From Strix aluco (lineage: Eukaryota; Chordata; Aves; Strigiformes; Strigidae): a stretch of DNA of 64,000 nt. The stretch's first letter is position 1. Each line of letters opens with the position of its first letter. The stretch covers positions 606,501-670,500 of the forward strand of contig NC_133971.1 of NCBI RefSeq assembly GCF_031877795.1. The letters are read 5' to 3'. Position numbers and translations under genes: made by a program. Positions 1 to 11,530 of the stretch are shown in pieces. The notes under the pieces are model-generated. The model was not told where the DNA came from. It saw only the letters and a list, made by a program, of their open reading frames with translations, and did no database searches.

Positions 1-3000
1 TCATGGGGGTGTCAAACCTGACATCAAATGCATGGAGATTTTTATTTCTTGAAGGCCTGACATTTTTATCTGCTTCCTATATGCCTAAAAGTAGAATTGT
101 ATTCAATAAATGACCCCCAAAAAAGTAGAATGTAAAAACATTGTTTTCTGTTTGGCTTGGGGCAGGGCGGGTGTTACAGGCAGAGGAGAAATTTCTGATT
201 GATCACAGAATTGATGCTCTTAATTTTCAAAAGGACACAAACCCACAAGAGCAAATGGAGAATGCTAGGTGAAGTGGTAAGGAGTGTTTCTTGGACAACT
301 GTATGTAGTCTTCTCCCTCCTGCCCCCCATTTGGGAAAGATTTTGACAATGCAAAAATAAAAATGAGGAAACTGATTGGATGGTGCCTGACAGGAGCTGA
401 TGAGCAATTAATGCCCAAGGCAAAAGACACATCTGTGTCATAAAAAGTGTCCCTGAGTCTACAGGCATCCTCACATCTGTACAGCAAAGTAATGTCCCCT
501 TAATTGTCTTCAAATGTGGGCTCCTTAATTAGAGCGGAGGAACAACATGGGCAACAGAAAAGTACTAACTCGCATGTATGACTCTGAGGTGTTTAGGCTT
601 TAATTATAAAAGCTCAAACCAGTGAAAACAGCTCTTCCATGCTCGCTCACCCAGGGTCTCTCTGCAAAGGGTGGGCACAAACAGGAACCCGGGAATATCG
701 GTGGGAGAATTGGCAGAAGTGGTACTGGCTGATTCACACTGGCTGATTGGAATTATGAAAAAAGCACCCCTGGGCTTCTGCTGTAAAGTACAGGGCTTCT
801 AGTTATCTCTAGCACCCTTCAGAATTAAATTTTTCTTGACTTCGGTTGAACTTCCCATAAAGTCAATCTGCCTGTACACTGGATTTTGCCACTTGTAATG
901 CCAGAGGGTTTGCTGTTGTCATTTCATTTAGTTGGAAATACTGTTAATCTGATCCATATTACTGTTTTCCCAGATTTATATCACTACATTGGTCAAATGT
1001 GTTACTTGAACATGTACTTGAACAACCACCCAGTGCTAGCACGAGGTTCACCCTTGGATGTGAATACAGGGTATCAGAATAGAAACACAGCCTAAGGAGT
1101 TGCTTTCTATTCTTGTAGAGACCATGACAAGGTTGTATTAATTAGAAAATATAACTATCAGATGTAAATTGAGGGCAAACCATGTAGCCAGCATGCTGCA
1201 TCACATCATAAGCCTTTGAAAAAGCCCAGTGACGGTGCTTTCAAGAACAGTTCAAACAAAAATCTTTCTGGTGTGAGTGGAAATATTAGTCCCGTCGTAT
1301 TAAAAATTGTCTCCTTGATCAAGAGATGGCACTGGCCACTAGAAGGAAAAAAGAGCAGTACCTCTGCGTGTTCCTGTCAGGTCCTCTAGCAGATGGAGAG
1401 AGGAGAGTCATTAATGCTGTTTAAATTTGCAGGAGTCATAGACACATACACACAGAAAATATAACGACTTGTGTTTATCCTTAAAGGACCAGGAAGCAAA
1501 ACATTGGGCATGATCATTCACAAACAACAGACCAACTGCTATCAGCAGATATCGGGCTTCTGATCTTTTCAGGAGAATAACAAATTCACACATTCAATTT
1601 GTGATTATGGAACAGAAATTGTGAAAAATTATGCAGGTTTTGGATTTATTTTAGTAAAAACTTTCTTTTTGTTCTAAGGAAAACAATTTTCTTTTTTCAA
1701 GCTGTGTAATTTTTTTTTCTAGGCAGAGGTTTATATTCTATATAATTTGTACCCCAGAATTATCTATTAGACCCAGTAAAATCATATACCTGATGTCCTG
1801 TCTACCCAACCACAGCCAATAAGAGTCCCTACTTAAATATTCAATAGACATAAAGGGCAACAGAGCAAGACAGTTCCCGATTTTCAGGGTGTAACAGAAG
1901 TGCCTTGCCCAGGGTCACCCAAGCTGGCAGCGGGGTTAGAATCCACGATTTTGGCACCCCCAGGTCACAGTCTCCGTGCAGCCCCCTCCCGCTGCCCAGG
2001 CACTTGCAGCTATTGCCCGTCTGGTCACGGATGCACACCGTGAAAACAGAAAAGGGTGAAAGATGTTTGAGACAGAGATGTTCAGCAAATAATAGGGGAA
2101 AGTAATAAATCACGTTGGTTTGGGGTTTTTTGTTTCAACCATGTTATTCCCTGGTCAGGGGTTGCTCTTTCCATTCACAGCCCACACCCTGTCCTCCCCC
2201 CTGCTCGGCACCTGTTTCCCCAGCGCTGCCTGTGCTGCCTGCCCTGCCTGTGCTGCCCGCTGGGCTGGAAGAAGCCAGGAAAGGAGCCAAGGGCATCTCC
2301 AGCCACTCCGCAGTGGGCAGGGACGGGCAGCAGGCAGGGCCCCTCTGCAGTCAGGGTGTTCTCAGCAGGCAGGACAGGCAGGTGTGCCCAAGTCCTGCCT
2401 ACCCAGGCACTGGCACTCAAAACACGGGGATTAACATGCCTGAAAACCCCTTCACGAGTGCAGTCTGCCTCTGCCAGAGCATCTCCCCACTGACTTCCAA
2501 ACTAGCTGAGCAATGAGGACCCTCCAGAGCCCCCACCCAGCGCGTCGTCCTGGGAGGTACCGACTTCTTGCACTTGCAGGGCTCCTCATCAGCTGTGAGT
2601 GTTTGGAACGTGCCAGAACGTTTGGAACCCGCAGAGCAGGGCTGAGGTTGTCCCACACGGCACGTGCAGAGAGCTGGCAGCGCAGCCATCCCCGCTCCTG
2701 ACCACAACCCTCCTGTACTGGTGGAAGGAGAAACCCATGGAGACACCATCATAAAAACCAGGGGCTGGGGGCACAGAGGTAGAGCACACGGTAACGGGGA
2801 ACATCCCCAATGCTCAAATTGATGTGCTCTGCCTCCATGGACCTCTTCAGGATAACGTGGTAGGATGGAGAGGAGACGGGGCAGCAGATTTGCTGTCAAT
2901 CTGTCTGATGCTTTTCTCCTGGCAGAGGAACCAGAGCCCCTGCGTGCCTCTGCAGTGCTCACAAAGGGGCAGGGACCCCTCACTGCCTGCTCCGTGACGA

Positions 3001-3340
3001 AGGGTGAGTCCCCAAGTAGTTTTTTTGTCTCCCAGAATGGATTTAGCCACTGTGGCCAGAAAACCCCCGAAATGCACAAACCAAGTTCAGGCACAAACCA
3101 CCCCCAATCAGTGCTGTTCCCCTTCATCTTGCTGCCTCCTGCGAGGCTGTCGGTTGAGCCCGATTTGGCAGTGCCTCACCCGCAGCTGCACCCCGCAGTG
3201 CTCCCAACATCTCTCCCAACTCCGAGGACGCACAGGTTTTCACCTTTGTGTGACTAGCCACGCTTATTCGTGAAGGTCCCTCCTGGCTTCGTGTGCACGT
3301 GCACATGGGCAGGACTGGGGAAGTTGAAAAGTCCTGGGTT
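1..3340. other. Gene-free intergenic sequence
   Basis: I see no coding exon here. The first 2 kb is AT-rich unique sequence. About 360-620 contains several AATTA-type homeodomain cores and looks like conserved non-coding DNA. From 2,150 to 3,250 the sequence becomes GC-rich, with CTGCC/TGTGCTGCC tandem wording near 2,225-2,265. The long open frames in that GC-rich part have low-complexity Pro/Ala/Ser/Arg composition and no recognisable domain, so I do not call them genes. Confidence 0.6.
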
Positions 3341-3344
3341 TTTT

Positions 3345-3480
3345 AACATCAACAGAAAATATCCGTGTAGTATCAACATTCTTCCTATACCAAGTCCCAT
3401 ACTGAATCCAAACCACAGCACTATTCCAACTACTAAGAAGAAAAATTAGCTCTATTCCAGCTGAAAACAGGACAGTCGCT
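3345..3480 (-). mobile_element. Old LTR fragment, avian ERVL-like family
   Basis: The segment reads like the end of the common avian ERVL-type LTR in reverse orientation: 'atcaacatt', a 'catactgaatccaaaccaca' block, then 'ctattccagctgaaaacagg'. The same wording, more diverged, occurs at the right end of the LTR at 28,050-28,602. Only about 130 bp is recognisable. No internal retroviral coding sequence flanks it, so it is a decayed LTR remnant. Subfamily assignment needs a repeat library. Confidence 0.6.
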
Positions 3481-6400
3481 ATCATTGTATCTGGAAGAAG
3501 ATAAAAAGGGACCATGCAGACCAAGAAGGAAAGCATCTGAGGTAGCAGCCCTTGCAGCCACAAATGCTTTAATATTTCATGTTTCAGCATCTGTTTTGTA
3601 AGTCTCATAGTAATAAGGGTCTGAAAATACACACATACATACATATATATTGTTCACACGCACATATTTTTATCCTCTAATGACTGTAATTAAGGTTATT
3701 CATAGAGCTTGCAAACCTGAAGAGTTCTTCTTTCAACTCAGACTGGTTCACCATCAGAGTCTTCCTTGGGAAAACCATCCCAATGCTTGCATAGTTCAAC
3801 ACCTGAACTGTGCAGACAGATTTAATCTGGCCTAGAAAACCTGAGCAAAGCCACAGCTTCCGCTTGTCCTCGCAGGAGGAATGGTGCCGTGGGCCCAGGA
3901 CTTGGCTCTGCAGCCGTTTCCATCCGTCCTGGCTCTCGTCCCCGGGGCTCTTGGCAGCGGTTCTGCGGTCGGCAGCAGCAGATGAGCGCTGGGCCGGGCT
4001 TCCAGCCTCTGCTGCCTCATTTGCAGCACTGTGGGATGGGGGGATCTTGAACTCCTTGTGTTTTCCAGCCAGGCAACTAGGCGGTGGGCTATCTGATTTT
4101 GTGAGAACGCTCTTTGTCATCCTCAGATAAAAGACATAAAACCTGCACCATTTCTGTAAAGCAGAACCATCGCTTTCTGGCCGTCTTTGCTAGTAAGAGC
4201 CTGAAATAGTCACTACTGAAATCACAATTTTCCACTAAGTTTAAGGAATCCTGGATACCTGAGCAGCTCTTCTTGGCTGTGTTGTGCAAAAACGTCAGCA
4301 AAACAAAACGTGCTTATAGGATTAATTTATTTGCAAAAAGCTTCAACAGACCCCAGGCGAGGCAATCCGGGTCACTGGCTCTGAAGACACTAACGCTATT
4401 TTGGACATGGTCATGAGCCCTGCCAGGCTGTTGCCTAGGTGAAAAGTCCCCAGAAAAATCACCAGAATGCCTCAGAGAGGTTTAATTGTGCCTATACGAA
4501 GTCTCAGAGAGTGCGAGCAGGCTCTAAGCTGTACAGCAAGTGGTGCCTTTCAGGAGAGGAAGGCTCCAAGCGTGGCTTTAGCCGTGTCCCCTCTCCTCAG
4601 GACGGGGACCCCCCCCAGCTCCTCATCCCCAGCCAGGGCAGCACGGGGGGGGGCTGTGCCGTGGTGCTCCCCAGAGGGGCTGCGGTTGGAAGCTGCAGAC
4701 CGGTCCCCTCCGACAGGTAACTGATTGGATTAAGAGTCCTGTCTGACAGCGTGTCTGCTCAGCCGCGTGGGCTCATCAACCTCCCCGTCCTGCCTGCTAA
4801 TAAATCCAGCACCGGGGACCATTCCGCTTGATGATCTCTCCTTGGGGAGTTTTTAAGGCTTCGCTCTGCGAAAACTACTTGGAGTCTATTAAAATTGCAG
4901 CTCTGCTGTTGTCATGTCGTCCCGGAGAGTCACGGGAGGTGCCTGTCACCCAGGTGGAGGTAGCTATTGCATATTCAAGTGAAAAAATAGCCCTGCTTTG
5001 GGCAGACAGGCATCCCCGCCAGCACATGGAACGGAAGGAGCCTTGCTCATCCCCCAGCCTGTCACGTTAAGGGATGAGCCTGAGGAAAGGGCACACAACG
5101 CTGTATCGCTGGCGCCGTGGCTCGGCCGCCAAAAACACGTGCGATGCCTTTGCTGAAAGGATTAAGCAAAAAGCTAATTATCAACTCTCCATCGTCAGCC
5201 CAGCTCTGCCGTTTCTGATCCTCAGATCACGCGCTGCCGGCTGGATTTCCCGGCGCTGCCTCCGCTGAAGCTCGGTAATTCAACCATGCCAGAGTTTGCG
5301 TTGCTCTGCTTGTGGGGCTTCTGCTCTAATACAACAGCTTGCAATCATCTCGTAAAGGACACTGCCTGAATAGACTAGAAGACAGCAATTGTGGGATCTA
5401 TAATATCTGTACAGAAGATGTATAAATAAATTGCAGTTTTAATTCTTTTCTGGGATTCAGGTTTGGAGAGCTACAGGGAGGCAGCCTGAGAAAGGCTGAA
5501 TGCAGCAAGACAATGAAAAATCTTCCAGGTTGTTAAGCTGCTGTGGCTTTTGACTCGACCACCACATGAAAGGACCATAAAAACCAATATCCTTTGTTGT
5601 TTAAGATAAAAAGTTAATGAATGCAGAATCACAGGCTGAGTTGCTGTAAAATATTACTGTGAGATTTTAGCTTTTGTTTTCACTGGGCAGCCCACAGAGG
5701 GCAAGTCTGAATCTGTGTCAGGCTGGGGAGAACCTTCCAGCATCCTGGTATCAGCGACACACCAGAAACATTCAGGCTGTTCAGCTGCCTGGCACATTCA
5801 TAATGCACTTGTAAATGACCCCGAAGGAATGAAATGCGTGTCTGATTAACCAGATTAGATTATATAAATACCAAAACAATTTAAAATGATGGACAAGCAG
5901 TCCCGGTGACTAGGGAGATCTGTTCTTCCCCGAGTAAAGATCCCTCCGTTTCTTCCCCATACTGAGCCAATAGAAGTCCCCTCAAATGCATGGTGGTGTC
6001 TGGGGATTTGGGTTGGTGCCTGGATGCTGTCTCTGTGCTCTCACGCACAGACCCTGTTGTCTGGAGTTCCCTTGAAGGGAGGTTTGTATCTGGGTCTTGA
6101 GGAGGTGCTGAGCATTGGGTGCTGACCCACGCTGCGAGGGAAGTTTGGCTTTCTGTACACCTTGACACGCATCAGTTGTGCCTATAATAGCTAGGAGGAA
6201 ATGAAAAAAGGGGAGCAATAGAGAATTTTCTGTATCTGCAGTGTTTCCCTCCTCGCTATGGGCTTGGGACAACCAGGTCTCTTGCACTGGTAGGCCTGCT
6301 GCTGCTCCACTCTAGTTTTTTTCCTACCCATTTTATTTCCAGCAGGTAGAAACCGCAAGCCCTTTTATTTAGCAAGATGCCAGTAACAGCCCTGCACGCT

Positions 6401-8600
6401 GCAATTTAACATCCTTTGGATGCCCATGACAACCATTTGCTCCACAACAGAGGCACCTGCACTCCAGAGTGCTCAGTGTGCTGTGTGAAATCCCACATTC
6501 TCCTACTTTACCTCAGTGGCAGAGAGGTAAGTCCCAGCAAGTCTTAATGCGGTTGGGGTTTAGTAGTTCTGGAATAGCAACAGAGAACGAGTTTTCTGCT
6601 TAGCGCTTTGCAATCTTGTTCTACGAGTATTTCAGATACTTAGAGTAGAAATCCAAAAGCCGAGGACTGTCTGTCGTTGCATTATTTCAAGTTTTCATCA
6701 GTTCAGCTGGGAGGAGCGTGCCGGAGCAGCGCAGGTGTAAGGGCGCACGTAGCTCAGCCTGGATTTAAAATCCAGGTCCCTTTGCATGCTGGACCCTCTC
6801 ATTGTCTTGTTATTGTGACATCTGTGACCACTAAGAGGAGGTGCTCATCACTAGTGTTATTTCAACCTTAAAATTCAAAACCATTGTATGATTTCGTAGG
6901 CATCCGTACACACAGTAGTACCAAGGTAAATGCCAAAGGGGAAAAAGCCAGATTCTTTCATTAATTCCCATGTGTCATTTTTTCTCACTGATTGGCAGAA
7001 ATGGAAAACATAATCATGGAAGATATCACACTTTGATTCAAAACCTTAACTGAGGCGTGGATAAGATGGCCACAATTTGGGTACTGCCTGTTTTCCCCAT
7101 TTACTTTATGTTCAATGTAAAACACATCAAAAAATGAATATGGATTTCCATATCCTGGGATATGGAAAACAGTGGGATCCTAGAAACCCACAGTAGTGGT
7201 GATGGAAGCTGCACGGTGTTGATTTGGGAACTCATTGTAAAATATGAGAGGTGGTAAGTGAATACTGGTCAGTGGAGTGGAGATGGCCAGAGGTGTGTCG
7301 GCAGCAGGTACGGGAGCTAACTGCACCTTCCCTCTGAGCTCATGTCTCACCAAGTGTAAAAGCACAACAGCTTCCGCTGGCGAGCACTGGTGGCCATCAA
7401 AATGGTGGAATGTGAAAATTAATCACAATATTTAGAAGGCAGCATTCAGCTACTCAATCACGGCCTTTTGATTTTGCATACTTTCTGAGAAGAGTTAGAG
7501 TGACTACAAAATCAAACGTCTGCCCAACTGCAGTGCTGGTTGCAGCTGTATCGTGTGGTATTTTGATAACTCTTCCAACAGAATTCTCTCTCAGAGATGT
7601 TTTTGTTGTGCTCTTTGATGGCACTTTAATATATACCACCCCTCTTAATTTGGTAGAAGATCAATCCAGTTAGTATTCCACACCCAGATCACCTCTGAAT
7701 TTTGGTAAAAAACCAAAGCAAACTCCTAACATCTTCTGTCACTTTCCAGTAAGAATTTGGCATTTGGAAATGGTAACCTGGCAGCAACTAAACCTGCATG
7801 AAAGACTGAGGTTTACTGATGGCCCAAGCTCCATTTTGGGATCAAAATACACGTTAGCATAACTGCTGACCAGGCACTGGCAGTGCAAACTAATACAATG
7901 TCTAGGGGGTCATTACATAGCTGTCTGCTAACAACCACGTTTAAAGACACTAATTCCTCTCACAAATTAGCGTGGAGACAGAAATAACTTTAAGGCACTA
8001 GTGCCCCAGGCTTTACTTAAGCAGGTGACCCAGGAGTTAAAGGGTTTGTTTCCTACTACTGCTCCCCGGAGACATTCAGCCCCACATTCCTGGGAATAAT
8101 TAAATGTCGAGTCAACATCAAGCACGGTCTGTGAACATAAACTCCACGTTGTGAGTCTCTACCACTGAGCTGTGAGGGCTACATGGAAATAGGGTACTTT
8201 TTCTCCCTTTCCTTCCATTGCAGCTGAAGATACCTCGGTGTGGCAGCCAGAAGTGGTCAATGAAACACTCAGCGGTGCAAGGAGGGCATGAGGGCTTCGC
8301 AACGGGATTTCTGGGGTATTCTGGTGCCTATGGACCACATCAGCTTTTCTGTTACATCACTGTCCACGTGCAAGGATGCTTCTTGTTACAGGTACTTCGT
8401 AGCACAGCCCCAGCAAACTGTGTGGACTGGAGAGGAGGAAGAGTAATCAGACTGACTGCTGCCAGTCCCGTTCCTGCAGCCGTTTATTCCTGCCAGATCA
8501 GCTGCGGGTAAGGGTGAGATCTGCCAATTGTCAAGGCTCACCTCTAATCACACAAGGCTGCGAGTCTGCTGATGTGGTTCGTTATACAGTTAAAAGAGAA
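3481..8600. other. Gene-free intergenic sequence
   Basis: I could assign no coding exon, RNA gene or repeat family. Base composition is mixed. Parts near 5,150-5,460 and 6,900-7,650 are AT-rich and unique. Open frames in this interval are short and unrelated to each other, with no splice-site-bounded conserved exons that I recognise. Confidence 0.5.
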
Positions 8601-9719
8601 CTCAACTCTATCAGACCCTTAGTTCCATAAGAACTTGTCCTCCTCACTGTGGTCTCCTGAATGATCAAATGGGTATCCTCAAGCTCTCCAAAGCTTTCTG
8701 TGTGCCAGCAGCTAACGGAGGCAGCAGTCTGTGCAGCAGTCTCTGGGCTCTGCTCTGGGAGCTCCTGGACCTTCTGGGGATGAGGTCCAGGATCTTTGGG
8801 GACTTTCTGAGAAATTTGAGGGTGCCTGCTGCTGTCAGGCAAGGATGAGGTAAGAGGAGCAACAGCTTCTAATGAGCTGTCCTTGATCCAGGGTGCCTGG
8901 AGCCTGTGTTGCAGATGCCCTGGATTAAGGAGGGTCTGTCACCCTTCAGCTGGTGCTCAAAAGAGCCCTGAGTAAGAGCCAGACCCAAGGCACAGCTCTG
9001 AGGGGCTGGAGTTTGTGCAGAGGAGTGTAAAGAAGGGGTCCTTAGCTAAATTTATACTAGCATAACCAGTTTCAGCTGTGGTGGTTATGAGCCACAGGGC
9101 AGTTTCCACAGCAGGTGCTGGCCCAGTTGCCCCAGCCAGTGCAGAGGCTTTGATGCAGGTGGAGCTTTGGCTGCTAGATGCAGCTCTCCACGTCCCAGGC
9201 TGCAGGGAGTGTCTGGGGCTTCCTCTGGGGCCAGGAACAATGTCCCTCTGTCCTGTGGGAGCTATGCCATCTTGGCATCAGAGGGAGATAGACAGCATCT
9301 GCTCCAAGACACAGCAGCTTGAAGATCCTGGGTCCCCACCTAAAATAGAGCAGCAGGCAGTGTCTACCCCCACTGTCAAGGTGAGTGAAACCTCTGGATA
9401 AGGGGAAGGATGGGGGCTGGTGGCTTCTGGAATCAAGAGGAAGGCTCCTGCCCCACCTAAGAGCATACAATGGCAAAATAACTTCACCACCCTCAAAACT
9501 GAAGAGCAGCCAGATGTGCTTTCAAGCAAAGGATCTGGGCCAGCCAGTCCTAAACTGTTCGAGACCACCAGGAAGACAGTAGCGGGTGAGTCCCTGCTGT
9601 GGGGGACAGAAGCTGACCTGCTCTATCATTTAGAGGGTTTTGCTGCTTGCCATGGGGCCTGGCTCTAAGATGTTGTGGAGAGATTGCCCAAGCTTGTCTG
9701 ATCCTCTGGTTATTATCCT

Positions 9720-10040
9720 GTGATGTTCTTCCATGTGGCCACCAATGACACTGCCTGGAGCAACCTAGACAGTATCAAAAATGATGAGACAGCTTGGGGG
9801 GAGGTAGTCAAGAGCATGGGCACCCAGGTGGTGATCTCCCCAATCCTACCAGTGAGCAGAACGGGTGTGAGAAGGGCACTAGTAGGGCAAGTCAATAATT
9901 GGTTGTGGAACTTGTGCTGGTTTGGGTTCTGGGACCTTATTTACTGGTCAGCATCTGTTGGGGTGAGATGGGATCCACCTCAGCAAGTGGGCAAAGGTGC
10001 CTTTGCCAGCAGGATGGCTGACCTGGTAAGGAGGGCTTGA
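9720..10040 (+). pseudogene. CR1 ORF1 esterase-like domain remnant
   Basis: This is the part of CR1 ORF1 that resembles a GDSL/SGNH esterase. It reads through 'VVKSMGTQVVISPILPVS' and 'KGAFASRMADLVRRA' and stops at about 10,038, where CR1 ORF1 normally ends. It lacks its N-terminal portion in frame. It is a transposon relic, not a host gene. Confidence 0.7.
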
Positions 10041-10414
10041 AACTAGAAATGGTGGGGGAGGGAGAGAGATCCTGAAGGCAGGGAGGAGGTTGGCTTGCAA
10101 CCCTGGGCTTCAGGAGAACAGACTTCAGAGATCTGCCTGGAAGAGTCCTGTAGGATTAGGCCCTGGACGGAAGAAGGACCTAAGAAAACTACTTCAAGAA
10201 TCACCTTCTCCAAGCTCACAAGTAGTCCACCCCAACAAATAGGAAGATGGGCAAAAATGCCAGGAGGCCTGGGTGGATGAACAAAGAGCTCCTAGCCAAA
10301 CCCAAACACGAAAAAGAAGTGTACGAAGGCTGGAAGCAAGGACAGGTAACATGGGAGGAATATAAAAATGTCATCTGAGCATCCAGGGATGAAGTTAGGA
10401 AAGCTACAGCCCAA

Positions 10415-11515
10415 ATGGAACAGAGTCTGGCCAGGGATGTCAAAGACAACAAGAAGAACTTCCATAAGTACATAGGAGACAAAAGGCTGATTAGGGAAAA
10501 CGTGGGCCCACTGCACAGTGAGATGGGGGACCTGGTTACACAGGACATGGAAGAGGCTGAGGTACTGGATGCTTTCTTTGCCTCAGTCTTTAGTAGCAAG
10601 ACCAGCCTCCAGGAATCCCAAGTCCCAGAGACCACAGGGAAAAGGTGAATCAAGGAAGATCTTCCCTTGGTGGAAGAGGATCGGGTCAGGGAATATTTAA
10701 GCAAACTGGACATACGTAAGTCCAGTACTGATTGGAGCTGGTGCTGAGGGAGCTGGCAGATGTCATTGCAAGGCCACTCTCAATAATCTTTGATCAATCA
10801 TAGTGATGGGGAGAAGTGCCATGAACACTGAAGAGTGCAAACGTCACTCCTGTCTGCAAGAACCCAGGACCCAGGGAACTACAGGCTGGTCAGCATCACC
10901 CCGATCCCTGGGAAGGTGATGGAGCAGCTAACCTTGGAAACCATTTGCAGGCACATTACAGGCAAAAAAACCCTCATGAGGACTAGTCAGTATGGCTTCA
11001 CCAAGGAGAAGTCGTGCTTGACCAACTTGATAAACTTCTATGAAGAAGTGACTGGCCTGGTAGATGATGGGAGAGCAGTAGATATTGTCTACCTGGACTT
11101 CAGTAAGGCCTTTGACACTGCTTCCATAAGATCCTCTTAGAAAAGCTTTTGAAGCGTGAGCTGGATGAGCAGACAGTGAATTGGGTTGAAAATTGGCTGA
11201 ATGGCGAGGTCCAGAGGATGATAATCAATGGCACAAAGTCTAGTTGGAGGCCATTAAGTAGCAGTCTACCCCAGAGGTCAATACCAGATCCACTCCTGTT
11301 TCATATCTTCATTAATGGTCTGGATGAGGGAGCAGAGTGTACCCTCAGCAAGTTTGCAGCTGACACCAAACTGGGAGGAGTAGCTGACTTGGCAGAGGGT
11401 CATGCTGCCATTCAGAGGGACCTCAACAGGTTGGAGAAACAGACACACCAAAATCTCATGAAGTTCAAGAAGTGCAAAGTCACAAACCTGGGGAGGAACA
11501 ACTCCAGGCACTTCC
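10415..11515 (+). pseudogene. CR1 ORF2 reverse transcriptase, broken
   Basis: This is the reverse-transcriptase region of CR1 ORF2. It is split into three open pieces (about 10,415-10,648, 10,835-11,140 and 11,149-11,512) by frameshifts or small deletions. Recognisable blocks in order are '[18 protein letters not shown]', 'SQYGFTKEKSCLTNL', 'AVDIVYLDFSKAFD' and 'CTLSKFAADTKLGGVADLAE'. The catalytic FADDT box appears as FAADT, so one catalytic aspartate is lost. Confidence 0.88.
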
Positions 11516-11530
11516 CTTACTGGGAATCCA

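Larger units (their letters stand above)
8640..11530 (+). mobile_element. CR1 retrotransposon, ORF1 and ORF2 remnants
   Basis: This is a degenerate copy of the avian CR1 non-LTR retrotransposon in sense orientation. The downstream part is certain. The left edge is soft: 8,640-9,700 reads like CR1 5'/ORF1 sequence but is too diverged for me to be sure. The ORF1 esterase-like domain is visible near 9,720-10,040, with a 'TND'-like block, a 'VNNWLW' block and a 'ADLVRRAL' end. The linker before the reverse transcriptase and the transcriptase itself run from about 10,105 to 11,515. They include '[11 protein letters not shown]', 'YGFTKEKSCLTNLI', 'IVYLDFSKAFDT' and 'CTLSKFAADTKLGG', the last being the degenerate A-D-D box. 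Stops and frameshifts break ORF2 at about 10,380, 10,650 and 11,140. The endonuclease domain expected between ORF1 and the linker is absent. The element cannot be active. Confidence 0.9.

Noticed and set aside
108-113. AATAAA followed by an A-run at the left edge, possible 3' end of a neighbouring gene
   Set aside because: There is no coding sequence or UTR context next to it within the window. One AATAAA in AT-rich DNA is not evidence.
2417-3127. 236-codon open frame on the minus strand
   Set aside because: It lies in GC-rich sequence and overlaps open frames on the other strand. It has no domain, no splice-consistent boundaries and no similarity that I recognise.
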